The notes below the pieces were generated by a model. That model was not told the DNA's origin, did no database searches, and was given only the letters and a program-made list of their open reading frames with translations. Below are positions 28,546-36,106 of a stretch of 64,000 nucleotides of DNA, piece after piece. Origin of the DNA: Pseudoduganella ginsengisoli (lineage in GTDB: Bacteria; Pseudomonadota; Gammaproteobacteria; Burkholderiales; Burkholderiaceae_D); contig NZ_WNLA01000012.1 of the NCBI RefSeq assembly GCF_009720865.1, forward strand, positions 124,001 through 188,000, in the 5' to 3' direction. How positions within the stretch are numbered: position 1 is the stretch's first letter; each line of letters begins with the position of its first letter. Position numbers and translations under genes: made by a program.

Positions 28546-29655
28546 TTATTTACCCTGCGTCGTGTGGCGCACACCACCGGCCCGTTCCAGCACCTGCTGG
28601 ACGTCCTGGCGGTTTTCGAAAATCGCCACGTCAAGCGGCGTATGGTAGTCCTTCTGGTTGACGGGGAACCCGGCCTTCAGTGCGGCCTCGATCACTGCTA
28701 CAGGGCTACGCCGCACGAGAATTTCCAGCAGCGGTGCGCCGGTCTTATAGGTGCAGCGGGTATCCACCCGCCCCATTAACGCCACCATGGCTGCGCTGAT
28801 GCCTTCGTCCGGATCCTTAAAGTCGCGCACACGCCCGCTGCGCGCTGGCGACGGCAGGTCCAGCAGCTCGTTGACGGCCTGGCACATGGCTTCGGCACTG
28901 CCGCCATTGGCCAGCAGTTCGTTGGCCTGCCGTAGCACTACTTTCCGCTCCAGCGCAGGGGCAGCCGCCGTTGCCCCCACAGCGGGCAACGCGTTTAATT
29001 CCTCTTCCAGCCTGCTTGCCCACAGCGGCACCCACTGGGTCGTGCGGCAATGCCCACCGCACAAAATCTGCTTCACTGGCGACAATAAATCGGTATGGAT
29101 CTCGCAGAAATCGGCGCCCGACAACCAATACTGTTTCGCCTTGCCATTGCTGTAGACACTGACGACGGCATGCGCCACTTCTGCCGAGCAGGCTGCGCCT
29201 TCCGTGATCTGGAACGACGCGTGGCGCGTCGGGCCATCGCGGCGTGCAAATTGCCGGATGATTTTGCGCGCTGCGCCAGCCTCGACTTCCCGCATATCAA
29301 CGGACGAGTAGTCGCGGTCACGCAGCAGCCATGCGTGTTCGCCATCAATGAAGAGGCCGTAGCGGTCGCCGACGTCGTGTTGCACGAATACCGCTTCATC
29401 CAGCCGGGTGAGCGGCACCTGCTGCAGGAAGTAGCGCATCTGCCAGCCGCGTTTGTCGATTGTTTGGTACAGGTTGAACGTATCGTTCCAGCCGCGCCGG
29501 ATCGGCGGAGCTTCGGCGCGCTGGGCGGCGAACGTAAGATCCCAGCCGGCCGGCACTTCGATGGCTTGTGCTGGGGCGGCCAGGTATGCCGCGGCCGCTA
29601 GCAGCCAGGCTCTCCAAATGTGCTTGTGTGCCGCTTTATTCGTCGTGGTTGCCAA
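28546..29655 (-). CDS. exported protein with C-terminal ankyrin-like repeats
   Basis: A 369-residue protein with a signal peptide ending PAQA (about residue 31). The middle is unrecognised, with several cysteines (ICGGHCRTTQW). The last 70 or so residues carry ankyrin-like units (LEILVRRSPVAVIEAALKAG, then YHTPLDVAIFENRQDVQQVL). Function unknown. It lies just outside the left end of the integron array and has no cassette-type flanks. Confidence 0.68.
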   Translation of the reverse strand: MATTTNKAAHKHIWRAWLLAAAAYLAAPAQAIEVPAGWDLTFAAQRAEAPPIRRGWNDTFNLYQTIDKRGWQMRYFLQQVPLTRLDEAVFVQHDVGDRYGLFIDGEHAWLLRDRDYSSVDMREVEAGAARKIIRQFARRDGPTRHASFQITEGAACSAEVAHAVVSVYSNGKAKQYWLSGADFCEIHTDLLSPVKQILCGGHCRTTQWVPLWASRLEEELNALPAVGATAAAPALERKVVLRQANELLANGGSAEAMCQAVNELLDLPSPARSGRVRDFKDPDEGISAAMVALMGRVDTRCTYKTGAPLLEILVRRSPVAVIEAALKAGFPVNQKDYHTPLDVAIFENRQDVQQVLERAGGVRHTTQGK

Positions 29656-29695
29656 TAGTTGTTTTCCTTCGCAAGAAAAGCGAATTGCTCCGATG

Positions 29696-29753
29696 ACCGT
29701 CGGGTGAAATCAGCGGCGCCGCAGGCGCCTGCCGGATTGAACGATTAAGTACT
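29696..29753 (-). other. decayed attC-like element (possible left end of cassette array)
   Basis: The sequence around AATCAGCGGCGCCGC closely follows the central stem of attC9 (33803-33860), including the spacing to a final GATTAAGT that stands where GTTRRRY would be. Both conserved cores are damaged. It directly follows the glyoxalase-fold gene, as an attC should. Confidence 0.5.
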
Positions 29754-30113
29754 AATGGCATTGGTGAAGGTCAGCCGGTTGCCAAAGGGGTCGTGCACCG
29801 ACATATCCCGGCTGCCCCATGGCATTTGCACGATACTTGGCCTCGCATATTTGTACGCCTTGGCCACCAGTTGCTCATGAAAGGCTTCAAGCTGCGTCGT
29901 TTCAATCCTCATCGCTGCACCAGGGCTGCAGTCGCCATGGTGCTCCGACAGATGGAGGATGCAATCGTCCTTCGAAATCTGCAGGTAGAGGGGAAGGCCG
30001 GCTTCGAAACGGTGCTCCCAGTCGACCTTGAAACCCAGGAAATCAACATAAAACTCCCGCGCTTTTGCTTCGTCGAATATGCGAAGGATCGGGGTTGTTC
30101 TTCCAAAAATCAT
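29745..30113 (-). CDS. glyoxalase/bleomycin-resistance-fold protein
   Basis: A 122-residue VOC-superfamily protein: REFYVDFLGFKVDWEH, the LHLSEHHGDCSPGA segment and the C-terminal DPFGNRLTF are typical of the bleomycin-resistance-type branch. Such genes are frequent integron cassettes, and a decayed attC follows this one, so it is probably cassette 17 of the array. Substrate unknown; the fold also includes dioxygenases and isomerases. Confidence 0.82.
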   Translation of the reverse strand: MIFGRTTPILRIFDEAKAREFYVDFLGFKVDWEHRFEAGLPLYLQISKDDCILHLSEHHGDCSPGAAMRIETTQLEAFHEQLVAKAYKYARPSIVQMPWGSRDMSVHDPFGNRLTFTNAIST

Positions 30114-30195
30114 CTGCGATCTCCTTGTATGGATTGCGCCGCTTCCGGCCCATCCGTTTGCGCGTCATATTAGCGCCCGGTCGTCAACGCTGCCA

Positions 30196-30810
30196 TCAAC
30201 CCGGATCGAGCCTGCGCGCTTTTAGCACCTGTCCCACCTTCTTAGGATGCTTGAGAATTTCCTTGTAAATCCACGTGTAGTGATCCTCCGACCAGAAAGC
30301 CATCACTTCGCGTGCTTTGAGCTCTCCCAACAAGATTTGGTTGGCCCGGTACTCCAGATAGACGACGAGCATGTGTTCGTAGTTGCTCGCCTTATCGGAT
30401 GCACCTTCCGGATAGCCTACCGGAATGTTTGGATAGATGCGTTGCAGATCACGTGCGGCAGCCATGGCTTGGGTGGGATGCTGCGCGAGAAACCAATGAA
30501 GCTGCTCATGGACGTACGTGGAAAGGAGCAGCTCATCATCCTTCATGTGTCGCGTGTGCAATGTCAGTACCGGATGACTGTGAGGTATTTCTTTCTCATC
30601 GATCAGAACTGAACGGGAGAACGTCCAGCGCGACAGGTCGTAGTCAGTCAAGAGGCGCCGCAGCTGCTGTTCTGTTCGTTGTTCCCGTTCCGTTTGGTTT
30701 GCAAGCTTGATGTCGACTTCATCGCTCGCGCTGGTTATGTAGCTGATAAGCAGCAAGCCAGTCAGGAGGCACAGGCGAATTGCAGCTTTCGTTGGCGGCG
30801 GTGCGTTCAT
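30196..30810 (-). CDS. exported HExxH putative metallopeptidase
   Basis: A 204-residue protein with an N-terminal hydrophobic signal or anchor (IRLCLLTGLLLISYITSA). HEQLHWF is an HExxH zinc motif, and a downstream YLEYRANQ could supply the third ligand (Glu). No named family recognised. By position it is an integron cassette gene (cassette 16), but no clear attC lies at its 3' side (30114-30195), so its cassette may have lost it. Confidence 0.65.
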   Translation of the reverse strand: MNAPPPTKAAIRLCLLTGLLLISYITSASDEVDIKLANQTEREQRTEQQLRRLLTDYDLSRWTFSRSVLIDEKEIPHSHPVLTLHTRHMKDDELLLSTYVHEQLHWFLAQHPTQAMAAARDLQRIYPNIPVGYPEGASDKASNYEHMLVVYLEYRANQILLGELKAREVMAFWSEDHYTWIYKEILKHPKKVGQVLKARRLDPG

Positions 30811-30825
30811 GGATTCCTTTGCGTG

Positions 30826-30888
30826 CGGATCTGTTTATCTGTGTGCTCTGCGGTGCCGGCAGGCTTGCGCTGGAGTTGAAGGTTAAGA
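30826..30888 (-). other. half-decayed attC-like element
   Basis: The right half (from CTGCGG through GTTGAAGGTTAAGA) aligns with attC7 (34661-34717), including a GTTAAGA core. The left half, where RYYYAAC should stand, is unrecognisable. The 70 bases after it (30889-30958) hold no gene. Confidence 0.45.
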
Positions 30889-30957
30889 GTTTTACGTGTC
30901 ATCTCGTGCATCCGACCAAGAACTGTAAAGAATAGCGCGGCCATAGCTTCCTAGCGT

Positions 30958-30964
30958 GTTAAGT
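30958..30964 (-). other. isolated attC core-like GTTAAGT
   Basis: GTTAAGT fits the GTTRRRY core and coincides with the stop codon of the 104-residue cassette gene. Its partner core toward 30890 is unclear (TTTTACG), so this is probably a decayed attC. Confidence 0.35.
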
Positions 30965-31273
30965 CAGCGGCGCCGAAGGCGACTCGCTGGCGTGCGAGTT
31001 CGGACTGATTCGCGCACGCAGCGTTGCACGCGATTCCGCGATTGCAGACCAAGTAGCTTGGTCGGTATCGAGTTGCGGAAACGCGCGCACTGCCGGATTA
31101 ATAAGGTGTTCGACGATGCAACCCATGGCCTCACCGAAAGCACGCTTCACTTTCGTCTGCTCTTCCGGCGGAAGACCGACTATCGCCTCACGAACGGCCA
31201 TATCCAGAGCCGACAGAGCATCAATTCCCCCGTCTCGGATCAGCCGAGCAGAATCCAGCGTCGAAAAAGTCAT
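30959..31273 (-). CDS. integron cassette gene, hypothetical (104 aa)
   Basis: A 104-residue soluble, mostly helical, unrecognised protein from ATG at 31273 (MTFSTLDSARLIRDGG). attC14 lies just upstream and a decayed core overlaps its stop, which makes it cassette 15. There is no signal peptide or known motif. Confidence 0.6.
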   Translation of the reverse strand: MTFSTLDSARLIRDGGIDALSALDMAVREAIVGLPPEEQTKVKRAFGEAMGCIVEHLINPAVRAFPQLDTDQATWSAIAESRATLRARISPNSHASESPSAPLT

Positions 31274-31291
31274 GAATTCTTTAATCCTAAG

Positions 31292-31382
31292 TTCTAACGT
31301 TTGACGCTAACCGGCGTTGCGCGGTTTTTCTTCGCGCACCGTCCAGTGACCAGAGGGAGCGGGGTTAAGCGCATTGTTGGGC
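31292..31382 (-). other. attC14 (91 bp, long type)
   Basis: Cores: TTCTAAC at 31292 and GTTGGGC at 31376 on the plus strand, i.e. GCCCAAC...GTTAGAA read on the minus strand. A GC-rich imperfect palindrome lies between. It is similar in layout to attC3. Confidence 0.85.
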
Positions 31383-31389
31383 AATTGCA

Positions 31390-31755
31390 TCACCATGGAA
31401 CGAAATTAACTCCTGGAAATGATAAATGATCCGCCGCAGCGTTAAATGCCAGATCAATCAACTTGTGGACCTCTCCAATCGACACTTGCCTTGAGTATGA
31501 GCCAGATTTTTCAGGAATAGGAAAGTCCAGTAGAACAATTTTCAGATGGCGAGCATCCTCCATGTGATCGGGGACTCCGTCAGTGAAGCAAAACTGGATC
31601 GTACGTCCAAGTGAATCGATCAAACCAAGAAAATTACCTTCAACCGGACTACAGTCCGACCAAATATTCTTGGCCTGTATAAGTGTGACGTCAACTGGAG
31701 CATCTGAACCAGGCCCCACGCCACAGTCATGCCAATAAGCTCTCATTGTTTCCAT
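31390..31755 (-). CDS. integron cassette gene, hypothetical (121 aa)
   Basis: A 121-residue unrecognised soluble protein (METMRAYWHDCGVGPGSD). It contains an aromatic-rich C-terminus and no membrane segment. It fills cassette 14, between attC13 and attC14. An internal ATG three codons later is an alternative start. Confidence 0.65.
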   Translation of the reverse strand: METMRAYWHDCGVGPGSDAPVDVTLIQAKNIWSDCSPVEGNFLGLIDSLGRTIQFCFTDGVPDHMEDARHLKIVLLDFPIPEKSGSYSRQVSIGEVHKLIDLAFNAAADHLSFPGVNFVPW

Positions 31756-31764
31756 AAAATTTCC

Positions 31765-31836
31765 GCCCGACGTCCAAGGTAACCGGCTGCCGGAACGCGT
31801 AGAGCGTAGGCGGTCCAGTTGACTGCAGGGTTGGGC
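31765..31836 (-). other. attC13 (72 bp) with altered core
   Basis: GTTGGGC at 31830-31836 is canonical, but the other core reads GCCCGAC at 31765-31771, giving GTC instead of GTT at the crossover triplet on the minus strand. The stem (AACCGGCTGCC / GGCGGTCCAGTT) resembles attC6. Confidence 0.78.
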
Positions 31837-31840
31837 CGAC

Positions 31841-32137
31841 TCATGTTGAAATCACGTACAACTCTTCAGCAACATGCTTTAATTCGTGCCCAGGCATAAG
31901 CTGATCGGAAATCGTTAAAATAGAAAAGAGGTTCCTTTTTAGACTCTCTTCTGACAGTTCACCATCTCGCAGGGCTGTTTGCAGCAAGTGAAGAGCCATG
32001 TCCGCAAGTAGCACTCTTTGTTTCTCCCTCCATCCCGGCTCACCTCGTTTTGACAAATCCCTTTGATACGTCAATTCAGTTAAGTCGTGAGCAGTCCTTC
32101 CCAAGGACAGGATTTCATTTCTAACTACTTCATCCAT
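31841..32137 (-). CDS. integron cassette gene, hypothetical (98 aa)
   Basis: A 98-residue acidic, helical protein (MDEVVRNEILSLGRTAHDL) with no recognised family. AAGGA lies about nine bases before the ATG. Cassette 13, between attC12 and attC13. Confidence 0.65.
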   Translation of the reverse strand: MDEVVRNEILSLGRTAHDLTELTYQRDLSKRGEPGWREKQRVLLADMALHLLQTALRDGELSEESLKRNLFSILTISDQLMPGHELKHVAEELYVIST

Positions 32138-32170
32138 CCACCGTTTCCTTCAAAAATCAATACTGTTGCC

Positions 32171-32237
32171 GTCCCACGTGAGAATTCACCGGACCGCGCG
32201 GCTTTTTGCGCGGGTCCGGTGGAATGAAAAGTTGGGC
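32171..32237 (-). other. attC12 (67 bp) lacking the GTT crossover triplet
   Basis: The stem (ACCGGACCGCGCG / CGCGGGTCCGGT) and the GTTGGGC core at 32231 match attC5 and attC10. The other core reads GTCCCAC instead of xYYYAAC, as if one A were lost, so the minus strand has GTGGGAC with no GTT. Confidence 0.8.
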
Positions 32238-32239
32238 AG

Positions 32240-32584
32240 TTAGGTGCCATTGAATGCACCTGCCGGAAGAAACTTTGGCACCCTCGCCTCCAGCAGCCGA
32301 ATAAGATCAGGATCCATGTACTCATATTCGTCCGGGATCTCAAGGCAGACAATCCGCTTCCCGTTCAGCGAAGGACGAAATTTCTTTTGAATCTTATTCC
32401 GGTGCGCACGTTCCATGACGACGATGCTATCGGCCCATTCCAAGACCTCCGGAGTCAAAGGATTCTCGGCATCGTGGTTTGTGCCGGCAGAAGTAACTTC
32501 AAGCCCCTTCCACGTCGAGAACACTTGTTCTGCCGTAGGGCTTCTAAGCCGATTCTGACTGCAAATGTAAAGTACCTTCTTCAT
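32240..32584 (-). CDS. low-molecular-weight protein tyrosine phosphatase-like protein (cassette)
   Basis: A 114-residue protein. MKKVLYICSQNRLRSPTAE contains the C-x5-R-S phosphate loop of low-molecular-weight phosphotyrosine phosphatases (Cys8, Arg14), and PDEYEYMDPDLI supplies the late general-acid Asp region. It is shorter than the usual 140-160 residues, as is typical of the compact cassette-borne branch. Expected to dephosphorylate phosphotyrosine or a similar ester. Cassette 12, between attC11 and attC12. Confidence 0.82.
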   Translation of the reverse strand: MKKVLYICSQNRLRSPTAEQVFSTWKGLEVTSAGTNHDAENPLTPEVLEWADSIVVMERAHRNKIQKKFRPSLNGKRIVCLEIPDEYEYMDPDLIRLLEARVPKFLPAGAFNGT

Positions 32585-32588
32585 ATGG

Positions 32589-32646
32589 TTCCAACGTCAG
32601 AGGTCAGGCGTGGCCGCAGGCCATCGCCTGGACCGACAAGTAAGGC
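32589..32646 (-). other. attC11 (58 bp)
   Basis: TTCCAAC at 32589 and a GTAAGGC core (one mismatch to GTTAGGC) at 32640 enclose an imperfect palindrome around TGGCCGCAGGCCA. Confidence 0.7.
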
Positions 32647-32654
32647 GGCTTACT

Positions 32655-33386
32655 TCAGCTACCCGCACGGCCATCCGCTGGCTTTGCGGGCTTCCTGCCG
32701 ATCATGTCCGCAACCACCCCGATGACGATATGGTACGCGCGCTGGCCACGTTCATTGAGTCGTACCGAGTTACGGAGAAGCTGCTGTTCCTGATCAGGCG
32801 TCAGACTTGTCTTAGGAACGCGATCATCGACAGGATGCAGTGAGTTGAAGAATGCCTCATACTTGGCGAGCGGAACGTCAGCCTGCAGCAAGCCTTTTGC
32901 TTCTAGTTCCTTCCAGCCAGGGTTAGGGCGGTAGGAGTAATTGGCCACGACTCCAGTACGACCATCGTCGCTGGCAACAACCCTGTGGGATCCGTCCCCG
33001 AGCTTGAGGAGCCATTCAATCGCATTCTCGGACAGGTCATTGATGATTTTTGCGAGTTCTTCGTTCCCACTAGCTCTAGCCTGCTCGGCAATCTTCACCG
33101 AGAGACCGGCGATTCCGAACTCATTGGATTGCTTGAACTTATCGGGAAGCATGTCGGCGATTCGCCGGATTGGCGAATAGAAGATAGTCACAGCAAGAAG
33201 AAGGACAACGGGCCATGTAATTAAGCCGACTGCTTTGGAAAGTAGATCTAGGTAACTCCCCAATGCAGCGACTCTCGTGGGCCTCTCCGCAGGCAGTGTA
33301 CTAGCAGTGCCGGTGGACGTGTTCGAAGGCGCGGATGTTGAAGGGGGTACCGGCGCTTGCGATGCTGTAGGTTCGATACTGGCCAT
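32655..33386 (-). CDS. integron cassette gene, single-pass membrane protein (243 aa)
   Basis: A 243-residue protein. It has a Ser/Thr/Pro-rich N-terminal 40 residues, one membrane helix (SKAVGLITWPVVLLLAVTIF, about residues 51-70) and a soluble C-terminal domain of about 160 residues with no recognised fold. ATG at 33386 is preceded by an AGGA at good distance; a GTG at 33407 is the alternative. It fills cassette 11, the largest in the array. Function unknown. Confidence 0.68.
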   Translation of the reverse strand: MASIEPTASQAPVPPSTSAPSNTSTGTASTLPAERPTRVAALGSYLDLLSKAVGLITWPVVLLLAVTIFYSPIRRIADMLPDKFKQSNEFGIAGLSVKIAEQARASGNEELAKIINDLSENAIEWLLKLGDGSHRVVASDDGRTGVVANYSYRPNPGWKELEAKGLLQADVPLAKYEAFFNSLHPVDDRVPKTSLTPDQEQQLLRNSVRLNERGQRAYHIVIGVVADMIGRKPAKPADGRAGS

Positions 33387-33408
33387 GAGTGTCCTGTTCC
33401 TTTGCACG

Positions 33409-33475
33409 ATTTAACGTGAAAATTCAACGGACCGCGCAGTTTTTTGCGCGGGTCCGGTGCAATGCTGGGTTGGGC
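33409..33475 (-). other. attC10 (67 bp)
   Basis: Cores ATTTAAC at 33409 and GTTGGGC at 33469, with the GGACCGCGC / GCGCGGGTCC stem shared with attC4, attC5 and attC12. Confidence 0.88.
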
Positions 33476-33484
33476 TTAGAAAAC

Positions 33485-33799
33485 TCATTCATACTGCTGC
33501 TTGGTTTGTTTGATGGCCCTCGATACAGCTGGGTTACTCATGTATTTCTTCAGGAGCGCTTTTTCATCAGCATCCAACTGTAAGCAGCGCAATTTTGTGA
33601 CCGCTGCGAGGATTTCCTTCCGACGCTCGGCATCGTAAGGCTCTTCACCGCCCCAATGATTGCACTCCACATATCGATCTATAAACAAAGCCACATCCTT
33701 CGGTTGTCCTTTTTTCACTACATTAATTGGATCATCGGCAGCCCCGGCCGAAGTAATCAAACAGCAGAGAGCATATAAGGCGAGTCGTGGAGAAGTCAT
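33485..33799 (-). CDS. integron cassette gene, small exported protein (104 aa)
   Basis: A 104-residue protein with a clear signal peptide (MTSPRLALYALCCLITSAGA) and a charged mature part containing two cysteines (VECNHW and LRCLQL). Unrecognised. Cassette 10; a signal peptide here shows some cassettes encode periplasmic or secreted products. Confidence 0.7.
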   Translation of the reverse strand: MTSPRLALYALCCLITSAGAADDPINVVKKGQPKDVALFIDRYVECNHWGGEEPYDAERRKEILAAVTKLRCLQLDADEKALLKKYMSNPAVSRAIKQTKQQYE

Positions 33800-33802
33800 G
33801 TG

Positions 33803-33860
33803 GCCCAACGTGCGAATTCAGCGGGCGCCGCAGGCGGTCCGCTAGAATGAAGGGTTATGC
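33803..33860 (-). other. attC9 (58 bp)
   Basis: Cores GCCCAAC at 33803 and GTTATGC at 33854; stem ATTCAGCGG / CCGCTAGAAT. Confidence 0.82.
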
Positions 33861-34340
33861 TCATTTGCCGCGAGCTTCGAACTTACCTACCAATGAACAA
33901 AGCAATTTAAGCTCTTCACTCTGGGTTGGATCTTCCTCCAGAAGGTCGACATGGTGGCGAACCAGGTAATACTCGTTCTCACCACGAATGGAGCCACGCG
34001 CCTTTATTTTGAAAAGCCGTTCGGCATCTTTCTGAAGGAAATCTGGATAGTGCGCCGATGTGGCAACTGCTAACGCCTGTGCCGCCAACTTCCGCCCCTC
34101 GCGGTGAATGGAGCGTAAAAGCATTGGCGTCTCCCGAAGTCCTTGCTCCATACCAGACGCGAATGCAGAGCGGGGAGCCCCAACAGGCTCGACATATCGG
34201 TGCCGGATTTCGGCCCAGTTCTCAACTAGACGTCTTGCAGCAGGGTCATCGAGCTGCGCAATTGCTTCGTGAAATTGGTCATATACAGCAACCAATTTGG
34301 TCAGCTTATCTGTGCGTACCAATATTTGCTCCTGACGCAT
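33861..34340 (-). CDS. integron cassette gene, hypothetical (159 aa)
   Basis: A 159-residue, basic, helical, unrecognised protein (MRQEQILVRTDKLTKLVAVY). Its ATG lies inside the crossover core (GTT-ATG-C), so nearly the first base of the cassette is coding and any ribosome site must come from the neighbouring attC. Cassette 9. Confidence 0.65.
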   Translation of the reverse strand: MRQEQILVRTDKLTKLVAVYDQFHEAIAQLDDPAARRLVENWAEIRHRYVEPVGAPRSAFASGMEQGLRETPMLLRSIHREGRKLAAQALAVATSAHYPDFLQKDAERLFKIKARGSIRGENEYYLVRHHVDLLEEDPTQSEELKLLCSLVGKFEARGK

Positions 34341-34394
34341 AACGTGCCAAATTCAGCCGCGCCGCAAGGCGTCGGCTGGAATGCTTGGTTCGGC
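34337..34394 (-). other. attC8 (58 bp)
   Basis: Cores GCATAAC at 34337 and GTTCGGC at 34388; stem ATTCAGCCG / CGGCTGGAAT, close to attC1 and attC2. Confidence 0.83.
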
Positions 34395-34402
34395 CATTGC
34401 CA

Positions 34403-34624
34403 TCATTTCGACGACTCCTTCATGTCGAAAAGGTCTTTGACCATGCTATTAAACATCGAGCTCTTAATGCTCCCGTCAACGAAATACTCCGCCGCTTCGA
34501 CTAGCATGCGAAGCTGAATAAGTCCGCCAACGCGACGTTCAAGGTCAGCGCGTAGCTTCTGATCATGGCCGGGTAAGAACATTCCATTAGCTGGTCTGCC
34601 GCCACAGCCGCATGCACAAGTCAT
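34403..34624 (-). CDS. integron cassette gene, small Cys-rich N-terminus protein (73 aa)
   Basis: A 73-residue protein beginning MTCACGCGGRPANGMFLPGHD: a C-x-C-x-C cluster that could bind metal, then a helical tail ending in an acidic stretch. GGAG precedes the ATG by about six bases. No function known. Cassette 8. Confidence 0.65.
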   Translation of the reverse strand: MTCACGCGGRPANGMFLPGHDQKLRADLERRVGGLIQLRMLVEAAEYFVDGSIKSSMFNSMVKDLFDMKESSK

Positions 34625-34660
34625 CGGAACTCCATCAATATAGTTTTCGTTTCTAGATCT

Positions 34661-34717
34661 GCCGAACGTGCCGGTTCAGTGGCGCCGCCAGGCGTGCACT
34701 GGAACTGAAGGTTAGAA
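34661..34717 (-). other. attC7 (57 bp)
   Basis: Cores GCCGAAC at 34661 and GTTAGAA at 34711; stem GTTCAGTGGCGCC / GGCGTGCACTGGAAC. Confidence 0.8.
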
Positions 34718-34722
34718 CCCAT

Positions 34723-35217
34723 TCAGCCCCCCACCGCCATTGCGATTAGTTCTGCCTCTGATAGCTGGACCTGGGGCTCATGCAGAATGACACCGCGTAC
34801 GCTTTCTGCCGGGCCGCTGACAACCTCTGAGATGTCATACGCGATGGGGAACACATCGATTAGCTGCAAGCCTAGGAACCGCGCAAGCGCCAACGGACCC
34901 GACTTTTCGTAATTGACATCTTGATAGCGAGCTAAGTCGAACGATTCGCCGTTCGGTTTGACAAGGCTGAGGGTCATGAAGTGTTCGTTCTGTTGCGGGT
35001 CTTCCAGTTCAACGTTGCCCAAGAGTGCCAATTCCTTCCGGCCGTTTGCAAGCTGAACACGACTTGCGACCAAGCGGCCCGAAAGCGAACGAACTGGAAG
35101 GAGCTGTACCGGTCGAACCCATGTTTCATCCCAATGTGCTGATTCCGGCACAAACTCCCAGACAGGAAATGTCTCCAATTCCGCGTATGACAGTTTCTCA
35201 AGTGATCTAGACAACAT
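34723..35217 (-). CDS. integron cassette gene, hypothetical (164 aa)
   Basis: A 164-residue soluble, acidic protein (MLSRSLEKLSYAELETFPVW) without a recognised family. It is probably an alpha/beta fold by its alternation of hydrophobic and charged stretches. Cassette 7, complete between attC6 and attC7. Confidence 0.68.
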   Translation of the reverse strand: MLSRSLEKLSYAELETFPVWEFVPESAHWDETWVRPVQLLPVRSLSGRLVASRVQLANGRKELALLGNVELEDPQQNEHFMTLSLVKPNGESFDLARYQDVNYEKSGPLALARFLGLQLIDVFPIAYDISEVVSGPAESVRGVILHEPQVQLSEAELIAMAVGG

Positions 35218-35226
35218 ATTTATGGG

Positions 35227-35298
35227 CTCTAACGTTCAAGGAAACTGGCTGCCGGAACGCGCAGCGTGCTGGCAGTCCAGTTGACCGCAAGGTTGGGC
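35227..35298 (-). other. attC6 (72 bp)
   Basis: Cores CTCTAAC at 35227 and GTTGGGC at 35292; stem AACTGGCTGCC / GGCAGTCCAGTT, the same type as attC13. Confidence 0.87.
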
Positions 35299-35305
35299 AA
35301 AAGAC

Positions 35306-35764
35306 TCATTTCCATTCGTCCGAATAGTCACGAAGGCTCCCGAAGAAACTTTCGAAAGAACTTGCTAGGAATTCGACTCCGTCATCCGTCGGTTCATCGC
35401 CATCATAGGAGAAGTAGTCGTGATCCGCGAAAAAAATTTGCCCGCACCTGTCTTCGGCGATTGACAAGCAAATCAGGTTGCCGCCAGGGTCGATTCCGAT
35501 GGGCACGAGATGATGAGGTATTCGTCCAGCGTACTCTTTGAAGTTTTCAGGTACCGAGTGCAAACAATATGCCCCGGTCTGTAGCCCGAAGAACGAAACC
35601 TCTGTCTCCCACGCGTCGACGCCGCTACCGAGCGGGAATGAATTCATTTTCGGCGTCTCGCCACCAGTGGAAACCAGGAAAATCCTATATGCATCTGGAA
35701 GAGTCGCACCTATAGCGTTCTCAAATTGCAGTAATACTGATTCACGGGCTGTCTCAGCAGTCAC
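35306..35764 (-). CDS. SMI1/KNR4 (SUKH-1) family protein (cassette)
   Basis: A 152-residue protein with the SUKH pattern: ATLPDAYRIFLVSTGG near residue 20, FGLQ in the middle, VPIGIDPGGNLICLSI and FFADHDYF toward the C-terminus. SUKH proteins often act as immunity proteins to secreted or contact-dependent toxins, but no toxin is in this array. GTG start at 35764 with AGGAGAGG upstream. Cassette 6. Confidence 0.83.
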   Translation of the reverse strand: MTAETARESVLLQFENAIGATLPDAYRIFLVSTGGETPKMNSFPLGSGVDAWETEVSFFGLQTGAYCLHSVPENFKEYAGRIPHHLVPIGIDPGGNLICLSIAEDRCGQIFFADHDYFSYDGDEPTDDGVEFLASSFESFFGSLRDYSDEWK

Positions 35765-35776
35765 AAATCCTCTCCT

Positions 35777-35843
35777 GCCTAACGTGAGAATTCACCGGAC
35801 TGCGCGGCTTTTCGCGCAGGTCCGGTGGAATGCATGGTTGGGC
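35777..35843 (-). other. attC5 (67 bp)
   Basis: Canonical cores GCCTAAC at 35777 and GTTGGGC at 35837, i.e. GCCCAAC...GTTAGGC on the minus strand. Stem ACCGGACTGCGCG / CGCGCAGGTCCGGT. Confidence 0.92.
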
Positions 35844-35851
35844 CAGTAGGA

Positions 35852-36097
35852 TTATTCAACTGGCCAATCCTCTTTTGCGACAGCTTCATGAAGCCACTTG
35901 ATAAGGTTGTACGGAATTTCATCCTTGTGCGAAGTAAAAACCACGCGTCCTTCCTCGTCATAAAAAAACACTTCGGCCATTACTTCAATCTGCGGCCCAG
36001 TCCGGTCGGAGAGCTCCAGGTAAACGCCATTTCGGATCACATCGCTTCCGAAAATGATCTCGTAAGTCCGCTTTCCGATTACACGTACTTCGCTCAA
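35852..36097 (-). CDS. integron cassette gene, hypothetical (81 aa)
   Basis: An 81-residue beta-rich small protein (SEVRVIGKRTYEIIFGSDVI...). The best start is TTG at 36097, with GGGAGG six bases upstream; the frame is open to the cassette edge. It ends with an acidic helix (WLHEAVAKEDWPVE). Unrecognised. Cassette 5. Confidence 0.65.
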   Translation of the reverse strand: MSEVRVIGKRTYEIIFGSDVIRNGVYLELSDRTGPQIEVMAEVFFYDEEGRVVFTSHKDEIPYNLIKWLHEAVAKEDWPVE

Positions 36098-36106
36098 ACA
36101 GTAGCC

